Positions 1 to 6,315 of a stretch of DNA of 7,734 nt are shown one piece after another. A model generated the notes under the pieces. The model was given only the letters and a program-made list of their open reading frames with translations. It ran no database searches and was not told the DNA's origin. Every line of letters starts with the position of its first letter. Positions within the stretch are counted from its first letter, which is position 1. The stretch covers positions 1 to 7,734 of the forward strand of contig JAQTSP010000121.1 of the NCBI GenBank assembly GCA_028711205.1, given 5' to 3'. Origin of the DNA: Eubacteriales bacterium (GTDB lineage: Bacteria; Bacillota; Clostridia; Christensenellales; SZUA-584). The position numbers and the translations under genes were made by a program.

Positions 1-13
1 GCTCTTCCGATCT
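1..13. other. Illumina adapter remnant at contig end
   Basis: The first 13 bases read GCTCTTCCGATCT, and the opposite strand reads AGATCGGAAGAGC, which is the common stem of Illumina TruSeq-type adapters. It lies exactly at the contig end, where the dnaX reading frame is still open, so it is library sequence left by incomplete trimming. Residues translated from it should not be counted as part of DnaX. Confidence 0.96.
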
Positions 14-1494
14 GGCTGTTTTAAATAATCTGCCGCAATCTCGTCCGCGCTGTCATATTTTATCTCGAGAATGCGGTCGGCCTGCAGCACTTCCTTTGCC
101 TTCTGCGCATAGGTGAATACAAAATACGCGTCTTTTTTGAGTTCGCTAAGGAGCGTTTTCCAGATATCGCCCGCATCGGTCCCGGCCGGTTCTTCTTTGT
201 TGCCGCTATTATCAGATGTTTTTGCTGTTTTCTCAGGTTTTTGAGGCTCTTGCGTTTTCTCCGTGTTTTTTATCGTTTCTGGCTGCACCGTATCGGGTAT
301 TATCTTTTTTTCCGCCTTTTTTGGCATTTCGGGCGGCGCGGTAACGGGCGGCGCCGCGATGCGTGCTTTTTCCAGGGTTTTGAGCCGCGCCTCAAGTTTT
401 TCGAGCCGCTGCGTATCCGTCGCCGACGCGTCGTCCTCGGGCGCCATGATCGCCATCAGAGCCGTTTCGAGCACGATATCCGCCCGCAGGTTGATGCGCA
501 TCTCATATTCCTTTTTTATCAGTATATCAAGCGCCCTGATGCTGGCGTTTTTGCCAAAACGTTCGGCCAGGGGCTTGAGTCTTTCGTCGGTGTCTTCCAT
601 ATCGGCGCCCGCGCAAAGCCACATCAAGCGGCGGAAAACGTCCGCCAGGTCTTTGATCAGTGCCCTTGTATCCGCGCCTGCGTCGAGGATTTCCCGAAGC
701 TGCTCGAGCGCGCCTTTTTCGTCGTACGCTACAATGTGCTCTGTCAGTGAAAGCAGCATATGCGTATCGCCGCCGCCGAGCGCGGCTGTAACGTTTTGCG
801 CGGTGATATCGCCAAACGCGGCGCACTGGTCAAGTATCGACAGTGCGTCGCGCATACCGCCCTCGGCGGCCCTTGCGATGATTTTCAGCGCGTCGCCGCT
901 AAACACATACCCTTCCGCCTTGGCGACCTCGGTTAAGCGCTCTGTGATGATGCCGACGGGTATGCGCCGAAAGTCGAACCGCTGGCAGCGCGAGCGTATC
1001 GTTGCGGGAAGCTTGTGCGGTTCTGTGGTCGCGAGTATGAATATCACGTGACGCGGCGGTTCCTCCAGCGTTTTCAACAGCGCGTTGAAAGCGCCTTTGG
1101 AAAGCATATGCACCTCATCGATGATGTAGACCTTGTAGCTGCAGACCGCGGGCAGAAGGTTGACGCGGTCGCGGATATCGCGCACGTTGTCCACACCGTT
1201 GTTGGACGCTGCGTCGATTTCGACGATGTCCACCGCGTTATCGGCGGTGGCCTCCTCACATGCGCTGCACGCGCCGCAGGGTTCGGCGCCCTGTTTTGCG
1301 GTACAGTTGACGGCCTTCGCGAATATTTTGGCAAGGCTGGTCTTGCCTGTGCCACGCGGCCCCGCAAAAAGATAGGCGTGCGATATCTTGCTGCCGGCGA
1401 TTTGTCCGGACAGCACTTTGACGATATGGTCCTGCCCCACAACCTCGCCAAACCGCTCGGGACGCCAGGTGCGGTACAATGCCTTGTGTGCCAT
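14..1494 (-). CDS. dnaX: DNA polymerase III subunit gamma/tau, 3' end missing
   Basis: ATPase subunit of the clamp loader, which opens the beta clamp and loads it on primed DNA at the replication fork. The frame is open from ATG at 1494 for 493 codons, to the adapter junction. The start has AGGAGGA at 1501-1507 with a six-base spacer; an ATG at 1498 is out of frame. Visible parts: Walker A GPRGTGKT (residues 45-52); zinc-site cysteines C64, C73, C76 and C79; Walker B IIDEVH (124-129); sensor-1 region LATTEP (154-159); SRC motif (168-170); clamp-loader domain III to about residue 352. A Lys/Glu/Pro/Ala-rich linker follows (about 356-440), then the start of the tau-specific C-terminal region (from about 443, GDIWKTLL). 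The presence of tau sequence shows that this gene encodes the long form. The gene is leftmost in the window; in Bacillota it is often followed by ebfC/yaaK and recR, which cannot be checked here. Confidence 0.97.
304..322 (-). promoter_or_regulatory. Tandem slippery heptamers in dnaX linker (candidate frameshift site)
   Basis: On the coding strand dnaX carries two A AAA AAG heptamers, both in the 0 frame in the X XXY YYZ arrangement. They lie at 322-316 (codons 391-393) and 310-304 (codons 395-397), five bases apart; the second sits in a run of seven A. A -1 shift adds 23 residues after K397 and stops at TGA 235-233, giving about 420 residues. Loss of one A from the run instead gives TAA at 302-300, a product of about 397 residues. 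E. coli dnaX makes gamma (431 residues) by a -1 shift at the same heptamer. No strong stimulatory stem-loop was found downstream (only a 3-bp CCG/CGG stem), and Lys-Lys codons are expected in such a linker, so function is inferred. Confidence 0.45.
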
Positions 1495-1507
1495 TCATAT
1501 TCCTCCT

Positions 1508-1522
1508 GCGCAGTACCTGCGC
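1508..1522 (-). other. Perfect hairpin in dnaX leader beside the ribosome site
   Basis: On the dnaX strand GCGCAG, loop GTA and CTGCGC form a perfect 6-bp stem with a three-base loop. It directly abuts the AGGAGGA ribosome-binding site (1507-1501). Its first base is close to the transcription start expected from the promoter at 1529-1558, so the mRNA would begin with this hairpin. It could protect the 5' end or affect ribosome access. There is no U-tract, so it is not a terminator in this direction. Confidence 0.5.
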
Positions 1523-1528
1523 GGTTAT

Positions 1529-1558
1529 AATATATCATTTTTTTGGCTGCTTTGTCTA
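1529..1558 (-). promoter_or_regulatory. Predicted promoter of dnaX
   Basis: On the minus strand: -35-like TAGACA at 1558-1553 (five of six matches to TTGACA), an 18-base spacer, and -10-like TATATT at 1534-1529 preceded by TGA, giving an extended -10 (TGn). The start point would be near 1522 and the leader about 28 bases long. It is the only good sigma-70-type match found between dnaX and the divergent lipoprotein gene on this strand. Confidence 0.6.
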
Positions 1559-1608
1559 TATCGTACGGCACAGATATAAAAGCATGATCGCCAAATAATG
1601 TTCGTTTT

Positions 1609-1617
1609 TGGTATAAT
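1609..1617 (+). promoter_or_regulatory. Predicted extended -10 promoter of the lipoprotein gene
   Basis: TGG followed by a perfect TATAAT at 1612-1617 makes a consensus extended -10 element. No convincing -35 hexamer lies 16-18 bases upstream. The start would be near 1624, leaving a leader of about 60 bases to the ATG at 1684. A second, weaker TATAAA at 1575-1580 is an alternative. Confidence 0.6.
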
Positions 1618-1683
1618 TATCATCAGCGGAACAATACTTCGGGGCATAACGTCTTAGAGATATCAATGCGGGGAGGAATGATG

Positions 1684-2271
1684 ATGAAAAAGATACTAAT
1701 GCTGTCAGCGCTTGTTTTTGTGACGGTTTTATTTGCCGCCGGGTGTGCCGGTGCCGCGGGCGAACTGGTTTCTTCGGATTATGATATCGCGCATATCACG
1801 GGTGATAGCGTACTGCAGATCGAGAAAGGCATGACTTATGAAGAGATATTCACAACGCTTGGAAAGACCCGGGATGCCGGCGTCGGCATGCATGTCGCGC
1901 AGTATCTGGTAGACGAAGGCAGCTATTTAAACATCGGTTATGACGATATGAACAGCGAGAACCCGTATTCCGGAGAAGAATGGCTGGACTTAACGGTATC
2001 CGCCATCGGTATCCGAGGAGAGGTCACGGATATATCAGAGGGAGAGGACAGGGTTACGATACTGGTCGAGGGCGAAGTACAAGAGGATACTATGTATGAC
2101 AAGGCCAGCGTCACCGTGGGTCAGGATACGGTTGTGGCGGCGCCTGACGGATCGCCGCTTGATATGGGCGATATTAAGCTGGGCGATATGGTGGAGGTTG
2201 TTTTTGAAGGGCCTGTCGCCGAGTCATACCCTGTACAGGGCACCGCGATGATTGTAAAAATACTCGGATGA
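1684..2271 (+). CDS. Secreted lipoprotein with DUF3221-like C-terminal domain
   Basis: A protein of 195 residues with a lipoprotein signal: MKK, a hydrophobic stretch (residues 4-18) and a cleavage site AAGC with the lipidated cysteine at C21 (Ala rather than Leu at -3). It should be anchored to the outer face of the membrane. Residues 42-86 (IEKGMTYEEIFTTLGKT, then a Tyr/Gly-rich strand region) resemble small BLIP/BamE-like modules. Residues 108-195 resemble DUF3221, an OB-fold-like domain: a GEV...ILVEG strand pair, then LGDMVEVVFEGP and SYPVQGTA. Function is unknown. Four in-frame ATGs occur at 1666, 1678, 1681 and 1684. GGAGG at 1672-1676 lies inside the longest version and is spaced seven bases from 1684, so 1684 is preferred, with 1681 possible. 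It is a single-gene unit with its own promoter and terminator. Confidence 0.85.
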   Translation: MKKILMLSALVFVTVLFAAGCAGAAGELVSSDYDIAHITGDSVLQIEKGMTYEEIFTTLGKTRDAGVGMHVAQYLVDEGSYLNIGYDDMNSENPYSGEEWLDLTVSAIGIRGEVTDISEGEDRVTILVEGEVQEDTMYDKASVTVGQDTVVAAPDGSPLDMGDIKLGDMVEVVFEGPVAESYPVQGTAMIVKILG

Positions 2272-2295
2272 CGGTAAATAAGATGTGAAGATATG

Positions 2296-2346
2296 AAAAG
2301 CCGAATATTGGATAAGGCCCCGGTATTCCACATTCGGCTTTTTTTT
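2296..2346 (+). terminator. Intrinsic terminator after the lipoprotein gene
   Basis: AAAAGCCGAAT (2296-2306) pairs with ATTCGGCTTTT (2332-2342), an 11-bp outer stem. Inside it, 2309-2314 pairs with 2324-2330 with one bulged base, leaving a loop at 2315-2323. Eight T follow the last stem C (2339-2346). It lies 25 bases after the lipoprotein stop and separates that gene from rodA. Confidence 0.92.
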
Positions 2347-2363
2347 GGTATGCTGTTATAAAG

Positions 2364-2417
2364 AAAAAAATTTTTATTTATTCAGGGGATGTGCAAACTT
2401 AATATTTATGTTATACT
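2364..2417 (+). promoter_or_regulatory. Predicted rodA promoter with A/T-rich upstream element
   Basis: TGT followed by TATACT at 2412-2417 forms an extended -10 element, with a start point near 2424. There is no good -35 hexamer at the usual distance. A run of seven A then five T (2364-2375) lies about 50-60 bases upstream of the expected start, where an UP element or bent DNA would act. It sits just after the terminator of the previous gene, so rodA probably starts its own transcript. Confidence 0.55.
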
Positions 2418-2453
2418 TTAATAACAAAATTGCAATAATTTGAGGTGCATGAT

Positions 2454-3644
2454 TTGAAACTGCGTTTTATTGACAAAAGAATGTTTAAATATATCGACTG
2501 GCTGCTTTTCGGCAACATCATTCTTCTGATATTGTTGAGCTTTGTCGCGATTGCAAACGCGGTGTCAGAGCCGGTGGCCGGAGAAACGAATACGCTGTTC
2601 GGGCTGATCGCACAGCTTGACCTCTATTATGTGCTTCAGCAGCTTTCATGGTTTGGCGTCGGGCTTTTCGCGATGTTTGTTGTGCTTTTGCCGGACTATC
2701 ATGCCATCGGCGAATACTATAAATGGATCTATGTTATATTGGTCGTCCTTTTGGTGGCGGTATATTTTCTTGGTGCAGAGATCAACGGTACAAAAGGATG
2801 GTTCAAGATCGGTTCTTCAAGTTTTCAACCAAGCGAGCTTGGCAAAATAGCGATCATTATCACGCTGGCAAGGATGATATCGAACCGCACGGCAGGCAAA
2901 GACGGCGGCATTAAAAAAATCAAAGATATTTTGCCGATCATCGGTGTATTCCTGATACCGTTTGCGTTGATCATGATACAGCCGGACTGGGGAACGGCGC
3001 TCGTCTACGCGTTCACTTTTATCGCGATGCTTTTTGTCGCGAAAACGAGTTTAAAGATCATCGGCGGCATGTTTTTGGGTATCGGTATCGCCGCGCCTTT
3101 AGCATGGCTGGTGATGGCAGACTGGCAAAAAGACAGGATCTTTTCTTTTTTGGGTATCACGGAGGGCTTGACCCCGGATGAGATCGACGCGTTGTATTAT
3201 CAGTCTGACAAGGCCAAAATGGCCGCCGGATCGGGACAGATGACAGGCAAGGGGCTTTTTTCTCTTGGCGGAGAAAGCCAGCTTTCAAGCATCCCCGAGA
3301 AGCATACCGACTTCATTTTCGCGTCGACAACCGAAGCGGTCGGCTTTATCGGCGGAGCTTTACTCATCGTGCTGTATTTTGTGCTGATATTCCGCACGCT
3401 GTACCTTGCGACAAAGGCAAAGGACGAGTTTGGGCAGCTGATCATCGTCGGCGTGCTTGCGATGACGCTGTTTCATATATTTGAAAACATCGGTATGAAC
3501 TTGGGCGTGATGCCGATTACGGGCATACCGCTTCCTTTCTTAAGCTACGGAGGGTCGAACCTTTTGACGAACATGATCGCCTTCGGGCTTGTGATCAACG
3601 TAAATATGCGACGGCACCGATGGGGGCTGTCGGGCAATATTTAG
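2454..3644 (+). CDS. rodA: Rod-shape peptidoglycan glycosyltransferase RodA (SEDS family)
   Basis: Polytopic membrane protein of 396 residues that polymerises lipid II into glycan strands during cell elongation, normally together with a class B penicillin-binding protein. Seen here: N-terminal RFIDKRMFKYIDW, typical of RodA; about ten hydrophobic segments; conserved NGTKGWFKIG (111-120) and FQPSE (E128); PDWGTA (D178); GSGQMTGKG; and HTDFIFA with D286, the position of the essential aspartate in SEDS enzymes. The C-terminal GIPLPFLSYGGS motif is intact. TTG at 2454 is the preferred start, because GAGGTG (2442-2447) sits at proper spacing. GTG at 2445 overlaps that ribosome site, and ATG at 2481 lacks one and would lose conserved residues. 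No PBP2 or mre gene is adjacent. FtsW or SpoVE is less likely from the N-terminus. The nitroreductase-like gene follows after 15 bases, probably in the same transcript. Confidence 0.9.
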   Translation: MKLRFIDKRMFKYIDWLLFGNIILLILLSFVAIANAVSEPVAGETNTLFGLIAQLDLYYVLQQLSWFGVGLFAMFVVLLPDYHAIGEYYKWIYVILVVLLVAVYFLGAEINGTKGWFKIGSSSFQPSELGKIAIIITLARMISNRTAGKDGGIKKIKDILPIIGVFLIPFALIMIQPDWGTALVYAFTFIAMLFVAKTSLKIIGGMFLGIGIAAPLAWLVMADWQKDRIFSFLGITEGLTPDEIDALYYQSDKAKMAAGSGQMTGKGLFSLGGESQLSSIPEKHTDFIFASTTEAVGFIGGALLIVLYFVLIFRTLYLATKAKDEFGQLIIVGVLAMTLFHIFENIGMNLGVMPITGIPLPFLSYGGSNLLTNMIAFGLVINVNMRRHRWGLSGNI

Positions 3645-3659
3645 GAAAGGCTGTGATGT

Positions 3660-4502
3660 ATGGTATACAGCGAGAGCGTTATTGAACTGATAAAAAAAAG
3701 GACGTCCGTGAGGACGTATGCAAAGAGGCCGATAGAAGGCAGCAAGTTCAAAGCCATGTCGGCGTTTCTTGACGAAAACACGGATAACCCGTTTGGTGCC
3801 CATGTGCGGTTTGCACTGATAAACAGCAAAGACGCGCCGAAAAAGCCGGGCACTTATGGATTTATCAAGGGCGCGGGGACCTATTTCGCGGGCTGTGTCA
3901 AAAAGGGCGGCCGCGATATGGAAGGCTTTGGATTTGCGTTCGAGAAAGCGGTGCTGTATGCCACAGAGCTTGGCCTTGGCACATGCTGGCTTGGCGGTAC
4001 GTTCAGAAAAAGCGCTTTTATCCGTGCGATGGAGCCAAACGATGAGTATCTTCCCGCGGTGTCGCCGCTTGGCTACGCTGCTGATAAAAAATCTGTTGTT
4101 GAGCAGGCGATGGCCGCAGGCGCGGGCGCAAGAAACAGAAAAAGCCAGTCCAAGCTGTTTTTCGATAAAATGATCGGCGTACCGCTCGATGAGCCGGACG
4201 GCGCGGTCAAAATGTGCCTCGAGATGGTGCGTATCGGGCCGTCGGCGTCCAACAAACAGCCATGGCGTATCGTCAGGTTTGACGGGAAGTACCACTTTTA
4301 TCTCAAGACAAACAAGATGTATACCGGCAACAAACTGTTCGGGTTTTGCATGCAGCGCATCGATATGGGTATTGCGGCGTGCCATTTTTACCTTGCGGCG
4401 CGAGAGCTTGGGGTTGATGGCGACATATCGTTTGACGGCCCGCTTCTGCTGACAAACGGCGATATCAGCACCGGCTTAACCTACAGCTTTACGTGGGGCT
4501 AG
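3660..4502 (+). CDS. Nitroreductase-like flavoprotein, TM1586 type
   Basis: A protein of 280 residues resembling the TM1586-type putative nitroreductase family (FMN-binding, soluble). Visible: an N-terminal helix and Arg/Ser motif KKRTSVRTYAKRPI (12-25) typical of the nitroreductase fold; GLGTCWLGG (105-113); PSASNKQPWR (194-203), matching the family's 'PSA-NxQPW' flavin-pocket region; and RIDMGIAACHFYLAA near the C-terminus. Natural substrate and electron donor are unknown. ATG at 3660 follows AAAGG (3646-3650) with a nine-base spacer. It lies 15 bases after rodA and is probably co-transcribed, although no functional link to wall synthesis is known. Its stop shares the CTAG at 4499-4502 with the convergent gene. 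Confidence 0.87.
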   Translation: MVYSESVIELIKKRTSVRTYAKRPIEGSKFKAMSAFLDENTDNPFGAHVRFALINSKDAPKKPGTYGFIKGAGTYFAGCVKKGGRDMEGFGFAFEKAVLYATELGLGTCWLGGTFRKSAFIRAMEPNDEYLPAVSPLGYAADKKSVVEQAMAAGAGARNRKSQSKLFFDKMIGVPLDEPDGAVKMCLEMVRIGPSASNKQPWRIVRFDGKYHFYLKTNKMYTGNKLFGFCMQRIDMGIAACHFYLAARELGVDGDISFDGPLLLTNGDISTGLTYSFTWG

Positions 4503-4879
4503 AATATGTTTTCCAGGCGGATGCTGTTGATCTCCATGATGTGGTCGATATAATACGATGCGGCGGCGATTTCGGAAAGGGCGTCTGCCGTCTCGTTCGA
4601 GATGCACAGGCTCTGTATGCTTTTTGCGGTCGCAGAAATGATATCCACCTCGTCGTGTTCAAACAGTGCCTCGAAAACAGGTTTTTCTTTTTCCCAGTTT
4701 GCCGAGAATGTATCGGCGGCGGATACCGCGCTCTGATGATTGCCCGCATTAAGCGCGCTTGTGATTTTTTCCAGATCGCCGGTCAGCTCTGCTGTGGCTT
4801 TGGAAACATAGATGTTTTGCAGCAGCGCGCCGCCAAGCATGAGTATGAGAAGCAGGACGAGCGCTATTTTTTTACCCAT
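4499..4879 (-). CDS. DUF4363 family small membrane-anchored protein
   Basis: A protein of 126 residues: MGKK, then one hydrophobic segment (about 5-21), then a mostly helical soluble region with the DUF4363-like pattern W..EK..F..LFEHDEVD (about 62-80) and an ending NIF. It is probably held in the membrane by its N-terminus with the rest outside. Function is unknown. The start at 4879 is chosen because the hydrophobic anchor follows immediately; a longer frame from 4963 would add 28 residues lying inside the DUF421 gene and is unlikely. No strong ribosome site is visible. The start overlaps the end of the DUF421 gene by eight bases (ATGGGTAA), which suggests translational coupling. Confidence 0.82.
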   Translation of the reverse strand: MGKKIALVLLLILMLGGALLQNIYVSKATAELTGDLEKITSALNAGNHQSAVSAADTFSANWEKEKPVFEALFEHDEVDIISATAKSIQSLCISNETADALSEIAAASYYIDHIMEINSIRLENIF

Positions 4880-5576
4880 TTTGCATACTGCCCGTTGTTT
4901 GATTTCCGTGATAATCCTGAAGAAATACGCTGCCCGCCTCGTCGCTGGTCGCGATGAACACATGTTTGATCGTCTTGATATTGCTTTTTGACAGCACGGA
5001 GAGGATATCGGTTTTGGTATACCCCAGCCTTTCCAGGTTATCCGGCTTTAGTTTGCCGTCGAGTATGATGTCGTAACAAAACCCGGGGTTTTGCGGCGCC
5101 ATATTCATATCCTCCGGCTGGAGGTTGCGCTTTGCGGGCTTGAGCATCACGCTCAGCTCTCCGTTCGTCTCAAGCACGGCGTAATGCACGTCGCTGATGC
5201 TCATTACATCTTTTGCCCGAAGCTGCTCTAGAAGGTCGTTTAAGTTGTAGTTCAGTTTTTTCAGCTCTTTTTCTGATATAATGCCCTTGTGTATGATGAT
5301 GCTCGGTTTGCCCGAAAAGAACGCCCGGGCGACCTGGCTTTTCATCGCGACATACGCGATCGCGTTATGCATCGCAAGCAGCGTGATGATGGGAACGATG
5401 CCATACGTGATCGGGACGCCGGCGCCGTCCATCGGCGTACTTGCGACTTCCGCGATCATGACCGCGATGATCAGCTCGAAAGGCTGAAGCTGGCCCGCCT
5501 GGCGCTTGCCCATCAGCCGCATGATGAGCATCGCGAAAAAATATAGTATCCCCGTTTTAATAATCACGTTAAACAT
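4872..5576 (-). CDS. DUF421 (YetF-like) membrane protein
   Basis: A protein of 234 residues, close to the length of YetF/YrbG-type proteins. There are three hydrophobic segments (about 4-20, 33-46 and 57-77). The first is followed by the conserved RLMGKRQAGQLQPFE (20-34). A cytosolic domain follows: GKPSIIIHKGIISEKELKK, LLEQLRAKDVMSISDVHYAVLE and GELSVMLKP. The C-terminal quarter continues the fold (KTDILSVLSK). The molecular function is not firmly known; some family members are linked to spore heat resistance in Bacillus. The ATG at 5576 lacks a good Shine-Dalgarno sequence, but it starts the usual DUF421 N-terminus. The gene is divergent from nth and is followed by the overlapping DUF4363 gene, a pairing typical of Gram-positive bacteria. 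Confidence 0.9.
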   Translation of the reverse strand: MFNVIIKTGILYFFAMLIMRLMGKRQAGQLQPFELIIAVMIAEVASTPMDGAGVPITYGIVPIITLLAMHNAIAYVAMKSQVARAFFSGKPSIIIHKGIISEKELKKLNYNLNDLLEQLRAKDVMSISDVHYAVLETNGELSVMLKPAKRNLQPEDMNMAPQNPGFCYDIILDGKLKPDNLERLGYTKTDILSVLSKSNIKTIKHVFIATSDEAGSVFLQDYHGNQTTGSMQNG

Positions 5577-5629
5577 ATCTATATTTTCGGCCGGCGGGCA
5601 AGAATTATGTATCCCGGCAAAGAAAAAAC

Positions 5630-5635
5630 ATTATA
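5630..5635 (-). promoter_or_regulatory. Possible -10 element of the DUF421-DUF4363 operon
   Basis: On the minus strand 5635-5630 reads a perfect TATAAT. The region where a -35 would lie (5658-5653, TCATAG) is a poor match. The start point would be near 5623, leaving a leader of about 47 bases that contains GCCGG/CCGGC complementary segments. The element sits back to back with the -35 of the nth promoter, so the two promoters may compete. Confidence 0.4.
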
Positions 5636-5636
5636 T

Positions 5637-5665
5637 TTGTATTTATCTATAACTATGAGTATAAT
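5637..5665 (+). promoter_or_regulatory. Predicted promoter of nth-obgE
   Basis: TTGTAT (5637-5642, four of six matches to TTGACA), a 17-base spacer and a perfect TATAAT (5660-5665). The start would be near 5672, giving a short leader of about 18 bases to the nth ATG at 5690. A GGGAGAGG ribosome site lies at 5679-5686. Confidence 0.65.
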
Positions 5666-5689
5666 AGCAACAGTTGACGGGAGAGGTAT

Positions 5690-6313
5690 ATGAGCGATAT
5701 CGGTGACATATTAAAGCGGCTTGAGGCGCATTATCTGGGAGCAAGGCCGGGGCTTGTGTTTTACAGCGCGTTTGAGCTTTTGATCGCGACGATGCTTTCA
5801 GCGCAGACGACGGACAGGCAGGTCAACGCCGTTACGGCAACGCTTTTTCAAAAATACCCCGACGCCAGGCGCTTTTGCGCGCTTGAGCAAAGCGCTCTGG
5901 AGAATATGATCAAAAGCTGCGGATTTTACAGGACAAAGGCGGCCAACATAAAAAAGACGTGCTGTATACTCGAAGAGAAATTCGGCGGGCAGGTGCCCGG
6001 CACATTGGACGAACTGCAATCATTGCCGGGCGTCGGGCGAAAGACGGCGAACGTGGTCTTGTCAAACGCTTTCGGCGTTGCTGCGATCGCTGTGGATACG
6101 CATGTGTTCCGCGTGTCCAACCGGCTTGGCCTCGCGCATGCAGGGAATGTTGAAGAAACCGAAAAGCAGCTGATGAAAAACATTCCAAAAGACAAATGGT
6201 CGGATGCGCACCACTGGCTGATATGGCACGGAAGAAAGCTGTGCAGCGCAAGGAATCCAAAATGCGGCGAATGCTTTTTAGCGGATGTTTGTGAGCATAA
6301 CAAGAAGGGATAG
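5690..6313 (+). CDS. nth: Endonuclease III, base-excision repair glycosylase/AP lyase
   Basis: A protein of 207 residues, nearly the length of E. coli Nth (211). It removes oxidised pyrimidines and cleaves the DNA at the resulting abasic site. Seen here: LSAQTTDRQVN (36-46), the conserved N-terminal helix region; the helix-hairpin-helix LPGVGRKTAN with catalytic lysine K118; VDTHVFRV with catalytic aspartate D136; and the [4Fe-4S] cluster motif C185-x6-C192-x2-C195-x5-C201, matching the family spacing exactly. All key residues are present, so it should be active. The ATG at 5690 follows GGGAGAGG. The obgE start lies two bases after the stop, so the two genes very probably form one transcript from the promoter at 5637-5665. 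Confidence 0.97.
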   Translation: MSDIGDILKRLEAHYLGARPGLVFYSAFELLIATMLSAQTTDRQVNAVTATLFQKYPDARRFCALEQSALENMIKSCGFYRTKAANIKKTCCILEEKFGGQVPGTLDELQSLPGVGRKTANVVLSNAFGVAAIAVDTHVFRVSNRLGLAHAGNVEETEKQLMKNIPKDKWSDAHHWLIWHGRKLCSARNPKCGECFLADVCEHNKKG

Positions 6314-6315
6314 GC

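Noticed and set aside
263..1051. A 262-codon plus-strand frame over dnaX
   Set aside because: The Ser/Ala-rich translation is a frame shadow of dnaX, which carries full Walker A/B and zinc motifs on the other strand.
1074..1571. A 165-codon minus-strand frame overlapping the dnaX start
   Set aside because: It is out of frame with dnaX, begins upstream of the predicted dnaX transcription start, and its product matches nothing recognisable.
2449..2457. A two-codon ATG ATT TGA leader frame at the rodA start
   Set aside because: It is too short to distinguish from chance, and the ribosome site is better spaced for the TTG at 2454.
3540..4385. A 281-codon minus-strand frame over the rodA end and the nitroreductase gene
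   Set aside because: It is antisense to recognised proteins, has no domain of its own and no plausible start context.
4880..4963. A longer N-terminus for the DUF4363 protein, starting at 4963
   Set aside because: The added 28 residues lie within the DUF421 coding region and precede a natural MGKK plus membrane anchor; the overlap start at 4879 is more plausible.
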